IMG/VR virus record: IMGVR_UViG_3300037635_002107
Span: 1-38,032 of that record
DNA: 38,032 nucleotides
Source of the DNA: a virus
Reading direction: 5' to 3' (one strand)
Positions within the stretch are counted from its first letter, which is position 1. Each line of letters begins with the position of its first letter. Positions 6,645 to 14,884 of this stretch are shown piece by piece. The notes under the pieces are model-generated. The model saw nothing but the letters and a program-made list of their open reading frames with translations. It searched no databases and was not told the origin of the DNA. Both the position numbers and the translations under genes were made by a program.

Positions 6645-9600
6645 ATGGCAAACGAATTTAAAATAAAAAAAGGATTAATTGTAACAGGAGCTACAGGTGG
6701 AACTGCTTTAGATATTCAAGGTTCACAAGGGCAACTGTTTTCAGTAACCGACGACTTAAGCGGAAGTATATTCGCTGTTTCAGATATATCAGGTGTACCA
6801 ATACTTGACGTCAACTCAAGTGGGTTGGTGACTATAGATGGACCATTAACACAAACAGGAGGTGGTGATTCAAATTTCTCTGGAGATGTAAATATAAAAT
6901 CTGTTTTTGATTTTGATACTACCACTGATTTATTTAGCATAACAAACAATCAAAATACAGGAGGTATTAATCTTTCTGGAAACAATAGTAGAATATATTT
7001 TGGAGGCAACAGAGCCATAGAAGGAGCGCAAGGCGGTACTAATTTAACTTTTGCAGAAGGATATACTTCATCATACTTTCAGAGTAATGTTAATGTAACA
7101 GGTGATGTAGCTTTAACAGGTTCAAGTAAATATATTTACTTAAGAACTGGTACAAATTCTGGTCTATGGCAAGAAGATGATTTTTCATTAAGGTTTGGAA
7201 CTAACAACATTGAAGCACTAGAATTAGATAATTTACAAAATGCAACTTTTGCAGCTGATGTTACTGTTTCAGGTAACATAGATGTAGGTGGTGAAATTAT
7301 TCAAACCTCAACAGGAAACGAAAACTCTTTTTCTTCCGAGCTTAATATGGGTAGTAACAAAATTAACAGTCTTGCGAATCCAACAACTGCTCAAGATGCA
7401 GCTACTAAAGCTTATGTAGATGCCCACGGTGGCGGGCTTGGTCCTTTCTTACCACTAACAGCTGGCTCAGGTTATCCTTTGACGGACACTTTGTATGTTC
7501 AGGAAAATGGTAATAAAAATAATGGTACTATATCAATGGGCCTTGGTGGTAGCGGTACAAGTAAGTGGTCTTTTTTAACGGGTACTCATTACAACCAAGC
7601 AACAGGAAGTGGCAACGGTAGTGGATCAGCGGGTATGGCTATAATAGGTGGTTTGGCTACAGAAACATATAATAAAGTTTATATTGGTGGTGGACCATAT
7701 GAAATAAATGCCGCTACTCAGATAGATTTTTGGACGCACTCTGGCATATTGTCTACTCAAGGTGGAACTAGAAGAGGTTATGTAAATAGTGGGGGAGATT
7801 GGTTTTTAGCAGATACACTATGGGTTGACAATGCAGATAGTAAAGTCGGGATTGGGACGACTAGTCCTCAACAAAAATTACACGTAGCAGGAAAATTACT
7901 AGTTGACAATGGAGATTTAGGAAGCGTAGCGGGTGATGCTATTTACCACGCAGAAATAACTGGAGCAAGACATCATTTAGATTTTAAAGAAGTTCGCACT
8001 GCAGATGCTTCTGATTGGAAAAATACTACTTATAAGCTTCAGATGAGGGTTGATAGCACAAACCATCAGTCTATTGACTTCGTTAGCGATGCTTCATATA
8101 ATGAGCATATAGATATATACACGGGTAATCAAGTTTTTAACACTAGGTTTGCTCATGATGGTAACGTCGGTATCGGTACGACTAGTCCTAGTGCACCTTT
8201 ATCATTAGGAAATGGTGGCTCTGAAAGTTTAGAATTAAATCACAATATAAGCTCATCTTCAAGAATTCTTTCTTACAATAGAAGCAATAACTCATACAGG
8301 ACATTGCAATTTGATGGATTAAATCATATCTTTAAAACAAGCAGTAACGAAAGAATGCGTATCACTTCCGGCGGTAACGTCGGTATTGGAACGACTAGTC
8401 CTGATTACAAATTAGACGTTGAAGGAGATATATCCTTAGTTGGCGGAGGTGAAAACTACGCTATTATGTCTCCGATAAATCAAGGAATGCAGATCGCTGT
8501 TGGAGACCCTGCTGATGTTGCAACTCCTTTAGTTACTTTTAGTGGGGATCAAAAAGTAGGTATCGGGACGACTAGTCCAAGCGCTAATTTAGAAATTGAA
8601 TCAGCATCTGATCCTGAAATATCTATTGCGTCAACTGGAGGGGCAACAAGTAACTATTTAAACTTTAAAGCTACAAGTCATACGCAGCCAATACAAAGTC
8701 AAATAAAAACGGTAGATAATAACGATTTTACTGCAGATTTAGTGTTTTCATTTAAAGGAATAGGCACGGGGGGTGCTTTATCAGAAAAAATGCGTATTGA
8801 GGCAGGCGGCAACGTAGGTATTGGGACGACTAGTCCTGGTCAAAAATTAGATGTTGACGGTAGCATAAGAGGTAGTAATATATATGTAAATGATTCCACG
8901 GTACCTTCTATATATATGGAGCGAGGAGATGGGTTACCACAGCCAATTATACAGTTAGTAAGATCCAACGACAACTTAATTATAGGTAACACAGCTATAG
9001 ATGAGGTACTATTCTATGATGATGCCGGTGAAGCTATGAGATTGGATGGTTCTGGTAAACTAGGTATCGGGGTTACTAATCCTAGAGATATTTTAGAGAT
9101 TGAAGGAAATATGAGGTTTGTCAATGGTGAGGATCATTTACTTATAAAACCAAATAATGCCATTCATGGAGCTGACTTTATAGTTGGAGATGGAGTAGAT
9201 CCTGCGGATACGCCAATTATGTCTTTGGACGGGCTGAGTGGTGGTAAGGTAACTATAGAAACTGTAGTTGGTAGTACTGCAAACGCTGACAAAACAACTC
9301 TAGACATACAAGGATCTCAAGGTCAGTTATTCTCAGTTACAGATGATTTATCTGGTGATATTTTTTCAGTGGCAGATATATCTGGTGTACCTATAATGAA
9401 TGTTAATTCTGATGGTACTTCGTATTTTGATGGTAACGTCGGAATCGGGACTACTAGTCCTGCTCATCCGTTGACTGTTGTTCAGAAAATAGCATCAATA
9501 GGGGGTACTAATAATGCAAAGACAATAAGTATTAATGTAAATGATTCTTGGGGTTACCTTACTACTACTGCTGCTAATTTTTATATTAATAAAGGAATTA

Positions 9601-11126
9601 GAGTAGATACTGGTGAAATAGGATCTTACAACGAGGATTTACAACTTAAAACTGGAGGTAATACTAGAGTAGCAATATTAAATTCAAATGGTAACGTAGG
9701 AATAGGGACTACTAGTCCTGGGGCTAAGCTAGAAGTTAACGGAAATATAAAACTAAGTAGCACAGCTGGTCAAACAGCTACCCCAAGTAATATTTGGTTA
9801 GGTAATGATTACAGTAATGGAACAACTAGAGATAAATTAAAGATATACTTATATAATAGTGGAACAGAACAATATGGATTTACAGTAGGTAATCAAAGTG
9901 ATATACAATACCACTCAAATCAAGAACACGATTTCTATGTAGCTAATTCTCTGAAAGTAAGAATAAATCAATCAGGCAACGTGGGTATCGGGACGACTAG
10001 TCCAGGTGAAAAACTAGAAGTAGCAGGTAATATTCTTTTTAATAATAGCGGTGAAGCTTGGATTAAAGGTTACGATAATTATCATTCTATAAAGTTTAGA
10101 GCCGGGGGCACTAATAAAACTGAGTACTATGAATACGGAGGAACTTTAGCGGCAGGCTTAGGTCATAAGTTTTTTACAGGAGGTACTACAAATCAGACAT
10201 TAAAATTTCAAGTAGCTGATGATGGTGCGTATTTTAGCGGCAACGTCGGGATCGGGACGACTAGCCCAAGTGATACACTAGAAGTAGAAGGTGGTGTAAC
10301 TATTACAAGTGAAACACCTACTAAATTACTTTTAAATAATACTAAAAACGGAACTTGGACAGCTGGTGAAGCTTTAGGTTTAGTAGAGTTTTATGGTAAC
10401 GATGCTTCAGGAGGTGGTGCTAAAGTGCAATCTAGTATTGATGTAGTAGCACAGGATCAGTATGGCGCACACTTTAATATGGCGTTTAGTTTAAGTAACG
10501 GCTCAGGAGGAAACTCTGAAAAAATGAGAATTACTGGTGAAGGAAAATTAGGTATAGGAACCACTAGCCCTTTGGCAACACTTCATATAGACAACCCTCA
10601 AACTGCTAATGGTAACATAGGTATGATATCGGATGCATCTGCTGGAGGTACTGGTACTAGAAATATACATGTAAATCTTCCTAACTACGGAGAAGGAATT
10701 AGATTTCTTAGGTCAGGAACTTACAGTGGTGGAGCTATGAAGTTTTATAGTGGTAGCAGTAATGTCGGCTCTGTTCAAATTAATGCTTCATCTACTTCTT
10801 ACAATACTACATCTGACTACAGAGCTAAAGAAAATATAGCTCCAATGGAAAATAGTATAGATAGGTTAAAAGAATTAAAGCCTTGTAGGTTTAATTTTTT
10901 AATAGACCCTGAAAATACTGTAGACGGTTTTATAGCTCACGAAGCTCAAGAAGTAGTTCCTGAGGCAGTTACAGGTGAAAAAGATAAACTAGATTATGAA
11001 GGAAATCCAGATTATCAAGGTATAGATCAATCTAAATTAGTACCTTTACTAACAGCAGCACTGCAAGAGGCAATAAATAAAATAGAACAATTAGAAACAA
11101 GAATACAAACATTAGAAAACAATTAA
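6645..11126 (+). CDS. Large tail fibre with GIGTTSP repeats and S74 domain
   Basis: At 1493 residues this is the largest complete gene of the window and probably the main receptor-binding fibre. The N-terminus (MANEFKIKKGLIVTGATGG) is a common marine-phage fibre start. A unit starting LDIQGSQGQLFSVTDDLSG occurs at about residues 22-66 and again at 886-930. A GNVG/ATKAYVDA fibre unit lies near residues 218-260. Eleven VGIGTTSP-type repeats follow between about residues 400 and 1309. The C-terminus is an intramolecular chaperone of the peptidase S74 type: SDYRAKENI supplies Ser1390 and Lys1395, the same spacing as the catalytic pair in endosialidases. FIAHEAQEVVPEAV and a C-terminal coiled coil follow. 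Such domains trimerise the fibre and then cleave themselves off, here predicted just before Ser1390. Confidence 0.9.
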   Translation: MANEFKIKKGLIVTGATGGTALDIQGSQGQLFSVTDDLSGSIFAVSDISGVPILDVNSSGLVTIDGPLTQTGGGDSNFSGDVNIKSVFDFDTTTDLFSITNNQNTGGINLSGNNSRIYFGGNRAIEGAQGGTNLTFAEGYTSSYFQSNVNVTGDVALTGSSKYIYLRTGTNSGLWQEDDFSLRFGTNNIEALELDNLQNATFAADVTVSGNIDVGGEIIQTSTGNENSFSSELNMGSNKINSLANPTTAQDAATKAYVDAHGGGLGPFLPLTAGSGYPLTDTLYVQENGNKNNGTISMGLGGSGTSKWSFLTGTHYNQATGSGNGSGSAGMAIIGGLATETYNKVYIGGGPYEINAATQIDFWTHSGILSTQGGTRRGYVNSGGDWFLADTLWVDNADSKVGIGTTSPQQKLHVAGKLLVDNGDLGSVAGDAIYHAEITGARHHLDFKEVRTADASDWKNTTYKLQMRVDSTNHQSIDFVSDASYNEHIDIYTGNQVFNTRFAHDGNVGIGTTSPSAPLSLGNGGSESLELNHNISSSSRILSYNRSNNSYRTLQFDGLNHIFKTSSNERMRITSGGNVGIGTTSPDYKLDVEGDISLVGGGENYAIMSPINQGMQIAVGDPADVATPLVTFSGDQKVGIGTTSPSANLEIESASDPEISIASTGGATSNYLNFKATSHTQPIQSQIKTVDNNDFTADLVFSFKGIGTGGALSEKMRIEAGGNVGIGTTSPGQKLDVDGSIRGSNIYVNDSTVPSIYMERGDGLPQPIIQLVRSNDNLIIGNTAIDEVLFYDDAGEAMRLDGSGKLGIGVTNPRDILEIEGNMRFVNGEDHLLIKPNNAIHGADFIVGDGVDPADTPIMSLDGLSGGKVTIETVVGSTANADKTTLDIQGSQGQLFSVTDDLSGDIFSVADISGVPIMNVNSDGTSYFDGNVGIGTTSPAHPLTVVQKIASIGGTNNAKTISINVNDSWGYLTTTAANFYINKGIRVDTGEIGSYNEDLQLKTGGNTRVAILNSNGNVGIGTTSPGAKLEVNGNIKLSSTAGQTATPSNIWLGNDYSNGTTRDKLKIYLYNSGTEQYGFTVGNQSDIQYHSNQEHDFYVANSLKVRINQSGNVGIGTTSPGEKLEVAGNILFNNSGEAWIKGYDNYHSIKFRAGGTNKTEYYEYGGTLAAGLGHKFFTGGTTNQTLKFQVADDGAYFSGNVGIGTTSPSDTLEVEGGVTITSETPTKLLLNNTKNGTWTAGEALGLVEFYGNDASGGGAKVQSSIDVVAQDQYGAHFNMAFSLSNGSGGNSEKMRITGEGKLGIGTTSPLATLHIDNPQTANGNIGMISDASAGGTGTRNIHVNLPNYGEGIRFLRSGTYSGGAMKFYSGSSNVGSVQINASSTSYNTTSDYRAKENIAPMENSIDRLKELKPCRFNFLIDPENTVDGFIAHEAQEVVPEAVTGEKDKLDYEGNPDYQGIDQSKLVPLLTAALQEAINKIEQLETRIQTLENN
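7842..10571 (+). repeat. Eleven GNVGIGTTSP-encoding DNA repeats
   Basis: Copies end in Ser/Asn-Pro at 7842-7868, 8160-8189, 8373-8402, 8553-8579, 8808-8837, 9054-9083, 9432-9461, 9690-9719, 9975-10004, 10239-10268 and 10542-10571. Four more occur in upstream genes (1151-1177, 3477-3500, 3771-3800, 3930-3959). Spacing is irregular, about 200-370 bases. The DNA is conserved beyond the protein: eight of the eleven contain ACTAGTCC, and GTC, GGG and ACG codons recur although they are uncommon elsewhere in this AT-rich genome. Confidence 0.85.
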
Positions 11127-11129
11127 ACA

Positions 11130-11549
11130 ATGGCAATTACTTACAAATGGGACATTCCCGCAATGAACGCTCACATTCAAGCAGAAGGTGAAGAAAATGT
11201 AATTTACACAGTACATTACAGATACACTGGCTCTGAAGAGTCTAACGGACAAGTTTATTCATCAACTACCATCGGTACTCAAGGTTACAATTACGTAGCT
11301 GGAGATTCTTTTACGCCGTATGAAAATACAGAAGCTTTTGAAAACGTAGTTATTGGGTGGTTAGAAGATTCTTTAGACGTGGAGCAAATGCAAGCTGGTA
11401 TCGCTGAAAATATACAATCTCAAATTACACCTGTAAATGAAGACTTGTATTTTACTTGGCAAAACGTAACTCCAGAGCCTCCTGTTGAAGAGACTCCAGT
11501 AGTACAACCTTCAGATCCTGAAGAAGAAGTTGTAGAAGGAGAGGAATAA
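11130..11549 (+). CDS. Conserved small phage protein after the large fibre
   Basis: This 139-residue protein starts MAITYKWDIPAMNAHIQAEG and continues VIYTVHYRYTGSE, a beta-rich domain. A WLEDSLDVEQMQAGIAENI helix follows, then an acidic, Pro/Glu-rich disordered tail (PEPPVEETPVVQP and on). I recall similar proteins directly after fibre genes in many phages, where they are annotated as domains of unknown function. A fibre chaperone or accessory role fits the position but is not shown. It starts 3 bases after the fibre stop and ends the fibre module, before a gap of 115 bases with hairpins. Confidence 0.7.
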   Translation: MAITYKWDIPAMNAHIQAEGEENVIYTVHYRYTGSEESNGQVYSSTTIGTQGYNYVAGDSFTPYENTEAFENVVIGWLEDSLDVEQMQAGIAENIQSQITPVNEDLYFTWQNVTPEPPVEETPVVQPSDPEEEVVEGEE

Positions 11550-11558
11550 AAAGGTAAT

Positions 11559-11577
11559 TTACACTACAAATGTGTAA
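11559..11577 (+). terminator. Small hairpin after the fibre module
   Basis: TTACAC (11559-11564) and GTGTAA (11572-11577) form a perfect 6-bp stem with a 7-base loop, starting 10 bases after the stop of the preceding gene. No run of T follows, so it may be a weak terminator or a transcript end-stabilising structure. Confidence 0.35.
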
Positions 11578-11615
11578 TAATAAAAAACATACCGAAACAC
11601 GCAGTAGGTTAGCTT

Positions 11616-11632
11616 AAAGCTATATAAGCTTT
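11616..11632 (+). promoter_or_regulatory. Hairpin in the groEL leader
   Basis: AAAGCT (11616-11621) and AGCTTT (11627-11632) form a perfect 6-bp stem around ATATA, 32 bases before the groEL start. It could be an operator or a 5' leader structure. It differs from the CIRCE element that controls many bacterial groE operons, so no known regulator can be named. Confidence 0.35.
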
Positions 11633-11664
11633 TAAACAATTAATCAAATCAAATCTAATTAAAT

Positions 11665-13221
11665 ATGTCAGACAAAATTGTCAAGAACTTGAACTTTGGC
11701 GATGACGCTAAAGTAAAAGTATTCGAAGGAATAAATAAACTCACAAAAGCTGTTAGCTCTACATTAGGAGCTAGCGGCCAATGTGTAATACTAGAAGATG
11801 GCAACGGGAGACCTATCATTACAAAAGATGGTGTAACAGTTGCTGATTCAATAACATTACTAGACCCAGTAGAAAATATGGGTGCTACGCTTTTAAAGGA
11901 AGCTGCTAGAAAAACTGTGAAAGAAGCTGGAGACGGAACAACAACAGCTACAGTACTAGCGCACTCAATATTAAGTGAAGCTTATAATGCTTCTAAATCT
12001 GATAACATCAGAGTTATTAAAGATGGTATTGCTACTGGTGTAGATAAAGTAATAAAATACTTGCAAAGAAAAAGTATTGAAGTTAGTGGTGATATGTTAA
12101 AAGATATCGCTACAATTAGTTGTAATAATGAAAGATATTTAGGAGAAATCATAGGTGATGCCTTTGAAGCTGCTGGAGATAACGGAGTTGTTATGATGGA
12201 ACCTACAGACGTAGAAGAAACTAGCTTTGAATTAGTCGATGGTGTTCAATACGAAAAAGGTTTAACAAACTCTCATTTTGTAACAAGTCAAGAAAAAAGA
12301 GTTGCAGAACTTGAAAAACCAGTTGTGTTACTATTAGAATCACCGGTTGAGACTATTAGAAAGATACAATCAGTGTTAGAACATGTAATACAAAACAATA
12401 TACCTTTATTAATTATAGGTGACCTAGATCCACAAGTTGTATCTACGTTAGCTATGAATAAAGTTAAAGGTAATATAAAAGTAAACGTTATAAACGCGCC
12501 TACATACGGTATTAATAAAAAAGATGTATTATCTGATTTAGCAGTACTAACAGGTGCTACAGTTATAAACGAAGATCTTGGTGATGACTTAGATGTTATA
12601 AATCCAGATTTATTGGGTACATGTTACAGAAGTGTAACAGATGATTATGAAACTATACTACAGGTAGATAACGAAACAGAAGAAGTCAAAAATCTTATAG
12701 AAGAGGTTAAAAACCAAATCAAGGAAGCTAAAGCTCCTGGTGATGTAATTAGATTAGAAAAAAGACTTTCAAGGTTATCTGCTAAAGTAGCTATAGTAAA
12801 AGTAGGTGCTAATTCAGAAATTGAATTAAAAGAAAAGTCAGATAGAGTTGAAGACGCTATTTGCGCAACTAAAGCAGCTATTAAAGAAGGTATAGTTTCA
12901 GGTGGTGGAATTGCTTTATTAGACGCATCTACAAAAGTTAAACCCAAGAATATAGGTGAAGAGATACTGCTAGAAGCTATTAAGGCGCCATTTAAGAAGA
13001 TATTAAGTAATTCTGGTGTTGAGTTTAAGGTTTCAGGCAAAGAAGGCGTAGGAGTTGATGTAGTAACAGGGAAGATGGTTAATATGATTAAAAAAGGTAT
13101 TATCGATCCTTTACTAGTTACTAAAAGCGCACTTAAAAACGCGGCATCTGTAGCTACAACTATATTATCAACTGATTGTGTAATTAATAACTTAAGAGTT
13201 GGAGATGAAAGCAATAGGTAG
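11665..13221 (+). CDS. groL: Chaperonin GroEL (60 kDa chaperonin)
   Basis: This 518-residue phage-encoded chaperonin folds proteins in an ATP-driven double ring with GroES. The equatorial signature is present: KDGVTVADSI near residues 54-63, ENMGATLLKEAA, and the ATP-binding GDGTTTATV (Asp90, equivalent to catalytic Asp87 of E. coli). RVEDA with Asp397 (equivalent to Asp398) and GIVSGGG follow, and GIIDPLLVTKSALKNAASVA near the C-terminus. The usual TLGPKG nucleotide loop reads TLGASG (Pro to Ala at 36). The usual Gly-Gly-Met tail is absent; the protein ends VINNLRVGDESNR. It otherwise has full length and all domains, so it should be functional. It lies between the fibre and virion modules and probably assists folding of abundant virion proteins. 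groES overlaps its 3' end. Confidence 0.96.
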   Translation: MSDKIVKNLNFGDDAKVKVFEGINKLTKAVSSTLGASGQCVILEDGNGRPIITKDGVTVADSITLLDPVENMGATLLKEAARKTVKEAGDGTTTATVLAHSILSEAYNASKSDNIRVIKDGIATGVDKVIKYLQRKSIEVSGDMLKDIATISCNNERYLGEIIGDAFEAAGDNGVVMMEPTDVEETSFELVDGVQYEKGLTNSHFVTSQEKRVAELEKPVVLLLESPVETIRKIQSVLEHVIQNNIPLLIIGDLDPQVVSTLAMNKVKGNIKVNVINAPTYGINKKDVLSDLAVLTGATVINEDLGDDLDVINPDLLGTCYRSVTDDYETILQVDNETEEVKNLIEEVKNQIKEAKAPGDVIRLEKRLSRLSAKVAIVKVGANSEIELKEKSDRVEDAICATKAAIKEGIVSGGGIALLDASTKVKPKNIGEEILLEAIKAPFKKILSNSGVEFKVSGKEGVGVDVVTGKMVNMIKKGIIDPLLVTKSALKNAASVATTILSTDCVINNLRVGDESNR

Positions 13222-13468
13222 TAATATAATTATAGATAAAATAAAAGAAGCGCCTGTGTCCAAGACGGATGGAGGTTTGCTTCTTACAGAATCACAAAGA
13301 CAAGATGTTAGATATAAGAAAGCTAAAGTAGTAAATTGCGGTGATCTTGTTAATGGTATAAAAGAAGGTGATGTTATTTTTTATGATAAGCACGCTGGTC
13401 ATAGAGTTGAAATAGATAACGATGTTTACTATGTTATCAGACTGCAAGACGTTGTAATTGTTTTATGA
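13205..13468 (+). CDS. groES: Co-chaperonin GroES
   Basis: This 87-residue co-chaperonin caps the GroEL ring. Visible features are MKAIGSNIIIDKIKE, a mobile loop with GGLLLTESQRQ (the hydrophobic LLL being the usual GroEL-contact site), then a KKAKVVNCGD strand, IKEGDVIFYDKHAGHRVEID and the closing YYVIRLQDVVIVL. Length and order match bacterial GroES. I chose ATG 13205, inside the last codons of groEL. An upstream in-frame TTG at 13199 would add only two residues. Encoding order is groEL then groES, the reverse of most bacterial operons. The ATGA overlap with the next gene implies translational coupling. Confidence 0.93.
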   Translation: MKAIGSNIIIDKIKEAPVSKTDGGLLLTESQRQDVRYKKAKVVNCGDLVNGIKEGDVIFYDKHAGHRVEIDNDVYYVIRLQDVVIVL

Positions 13469-13908
13469 GAATAGAAGCTAGTGATATTAAAGATTTAAAC
13501 TTATTAAAGCATTATAGAATTATAAGAAAGTGGGCGTGCAGAAACAATGACTTAACTGATGCTGATTTAGAGCTTTTAATATACCTGGACTGTATTGATC
13601 TTTTTACAAAAAAAGATTTTATGGATGGTTCTTATTCTTATAGTTGGGATAAAAGAAGGTGGAACAAGTTATTAAAACAAGATTGGGTGCAAGTTTGGAG
13701 GCCTAGAAATAGAACTACTCAAAAGTACCATATATATAAAGTTTCTTTTAAAGGTAAACAACTTATACAAAGAATATATAGAATTATGATAGGTACAGAG
13801 GATATACCTACTAGTACTAAAAGAAATATCATAATGAAAGGTGGTACATACACTGATAAAGTTTTGATAACCTCTATAAACAACGTAAACAAAGATAAAA
13901 ACAGATAA
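13465..13908 (+). CDS. Winged-helix-like protein
   Basis: This 147-residue basic protein contains LLKHYRIIRKWACRNNDLTD, ADLELLIYLDCIDLFTKKDF, a KRRWNKLLKQDWVQVW segment, then RNRTTQKYHIYKVSFKGKQL and IQRIYRIMIG. The helix-turn-helix pattern followed by a beta hairpin and a basic C-terminal helix fits a winged-helix DNA-binding protein of the MarR/PadR kind. I recall close relatives in marine phages near the terminase. It could be a late regulator or a packaging-linked DNA-binding protein. The start overlaps the groES stop as ATGA. Confidence 0.65.
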   Translation: MRIEASDIKDLNLLKHYRIIRKWACRNNDLTDADLELLIYLDCIDLFTKKDFMDGSYSYSWDKRRWNKLLKQDWVQVWRPRNRTTQKYHIYKVSFKGKQLIQRIYRIMIGTEDIPTSTKRNIIMKGGTYTDKVLITSINNVNKDKNR

Positions 13909-13910
13909 CT

Positions 13911-14138
13911 ATGAATAACCAATTAACTAACGAGCAAATTGATCCAATGACTGGAGAAGTTGTTCAGTTCACTACTACACCGCCACCACCAGCTAATGAA
14001 TTAGGTTCAGCTAAACCATTATTTAGTGATAAATCTAGAAACTACGCTAAGTCTATATATGGTGATGTAACACAGAGACAAAATTCTTTAGGAACTAACG
14101 CGCCATTGTTTAAAAAAAGCTGTGGCTATAAAAAATAA
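13911..14138 (+). CDS. Small protein with Pro-rich core and PLFKKSC tail
   Basis: This is a 75-residue protein of unknown function. It starts MNNQLTNEQIDPMTGEVVQF, passes through a Pro-rich linker (TTTPPPPANELGSAKPLF) and ends APLFKKSCGYKK. The C-terminal PL.KKSC motif returns in the 44-residue protein at 14749-14883. The composition is polar and mostly disordered. A virion or DNA-associated peptide is possible. It begins 2 bases after the preceding stop. Confidence 0.6.
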   Translation: MNNQLTNEQIDPMTGEVVQFTTTPPPPANELGSAKPLFSDKSRNYAKSIYGDVTQRQNSLGTNAPLFKKSCGYKK

Positions 14139-14142
14139 AACT

Positions 14143-14310
14143 ATGAAAGGAAAAAACGGAATTGTTGGAGAAAATACTTTATGGGACGGGCCATTAAGTC
14201 AAGCAGGTAGACCACACAAGAAAGGATCTAGCTCAGGTATAAACGGTATGGAAATATCAAAATCACCTGTAGCATACAAAGCTGGACCAATTACCAAGAA
14301 AGCGAAATGA
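14143..14310 (+). CDS. Small Lys/Gly-rich hypothetical protein
   Basis: This 55-residue basic protein starts MKGKNGIVGENTLWDGPLSQ and ends KAGPITKKAK. No family was recognised. The ATG at 14143 is 4 bases after the preceding stop. A longer version using GTG 14122 would overlap the upstream gene and is less likely. The stop overlaps the next start as ATGA, which supports a genuine coupled gene. Confidence 0.55.
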   Translation: MKGKNGIVGENTLWDGPLSQAGRPHKKGSSSGINGMEISKSPVAYKAGPITKKAK

Positions 14311-14456
14311 GTGATTTGAAATTATACTTCGCAAATACATTGACTCTAGGAGTTACAACTCTTACAAACATAGAGATGAGTTTAAAGATTTTTTTATTAT
14401 TGCTTTCAATAGGTTACACTATAAGTAAATGGATTAATATTAAAAAAAATAAATAA
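14307..14456 (+). CDS. Small single-span membrane protein
   Basis: This gene of 49 codons overlaps its neighbours at both ends (ATGA upstream, TAATG downstream), strong support for a real gene. The protein begins MSDLKLYFANTLTLGVTTLT. One hydrophobic span follows at about residues 26-42 (SLKIFLLLLSIGYTISKWI), and a Lys-rich tail (KKNK) sets an inside-positive C-terminus. From memory it resembles short membrane proteins of marine phages. Candidate roles are a small holin, antiholin or pinholin-like protein, or an inner-membrane virion factor. Position near the holin-like gene at 15200 supports a lysis link but does not prove it. Confidence 0.65.
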   Translation: MSDLKLYFANTLTLGVTTLTNIEMSLKIFLLLLSIGYTISKWINIKKNK

Positions 14457-14737
14457 TGGCTTATAAACAGATGGATAGTTCACCTTTTTTAAGAGTTAGA
14501 AAAACAACTAAAGGAAAAGGTAGAAACTTTAGAACAACAGAGGAAGGCGCTGGAATGACAGCTGCTGGTGTAAAAAAATATAGAAAAGAAAACCCAGGTA
14601 GTAAACTTAAAACAGCTGTAACTGGTGATGTTAAACCTGGTAGTAAAGCTGCTAAAAGAAGAAAAGCTTTTTGCGCTAGATCTAAAGGTTGGACAGGCGA
14701 AAGAGGTAGGGCTGCTAGAAAAAGATGGAAATGTTAA
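14456..14737 (+). CDS. DUF6321-like basic protein
   Basis: This 93-residue, very basic protein contains EEGAGMTAAGVKKYRKENPG, then GSKLKTAVTGDVKPGSKAAK and RRKAFCARSKGWTG, ending AARKRWKC. From memory this fits the DUF6321 family, widespread in marine phages including cyanophages, with the order AG.T..GV..YR..NPGS.LKTAVT, KPGSKAA.RR..FCARS and a terminal RRWKC. Its function is unknown. The two conserved Cys and high Arg/Lys content suggest a nucleic-acid-binding or zinc-binding role. The start overlaps the upstream stop. Confidence 0.8.
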   Translation: MAYKQMDSSPFLRVRKTTKGKGRNFRTTEEGAGMTAAGVKKYRKENPGSKLKTAVTGDVKPGSKAAKRRKAFCARSKGWTGERGRAARKRWKC

Positions 14738-14748
14738 AAATAAAAACT

Positions 14749-14883
14749 ATGAAAAACAAAGAAAAAGTAGAAGTAAAAGGTAAATCAAAAAGTCCTCTAT
14801 ATGCTAAAGGTTCTTTTATGTCAAAGCACTGTAAATCAGGTATTGGATCTCCATTAAAGAAAAAAAGCTGTAGTAAGTATTAA
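14749..14883 (+). CDS. Tiny Lys/Cys-rich protein
   Basis: This 44-residue protein starts MKNKEKVEVKGKSKSPLYAK, has a central GSFMSKHCKSG and ends GSPLKKKSCSKY. It is too short for many gene finders. Its ATG lies 11 bases after the preceding stop with an ataaaaact leader identical in style to 14143, and it ends 1 base before the next ATG, so it fits the operon exactly. The C-terminal PL.KKSC echoes the 75-residue protein at 13911-14138. No function is known. Confidence 0.6.
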   Translation: MKNKEKVEVKGKSKSPLYAKGSFMSKHCKSGIGSPLKKKSCSKY

Positions 14884-14884
14884 T

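Noticed and set aside
3477-10571. Possible CRISPR array
   Set aside because: The repeats are in frame inside coding genes, unevenly spaced at 200-370 bases, and encode a known fibre motif. No cas genes are seen.
4324-11126. Diversity-generating retroelement acting on LamG or fibre genes
   Set aside because: No reverse transcriptase or template-like repeat was found in the window.
13199-13204. TTG start for groES
   Set aside because: Adds only Met-Glu before a canonical MKAIG start; ATG 13205 matches the family.
12645-13214. 189-codon ORF on the minus strand under groEL
   Set aside because: Shadow of the well-supported groEL frame; Ser/Leu/Thr-rich translation without domain features.
14122-14142. 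GTG start extending the 55-residue protein
   Set aside because: Would overlap the upstream gene with KNK-type filler; ATG 14143 has a leader matching the next small gene.
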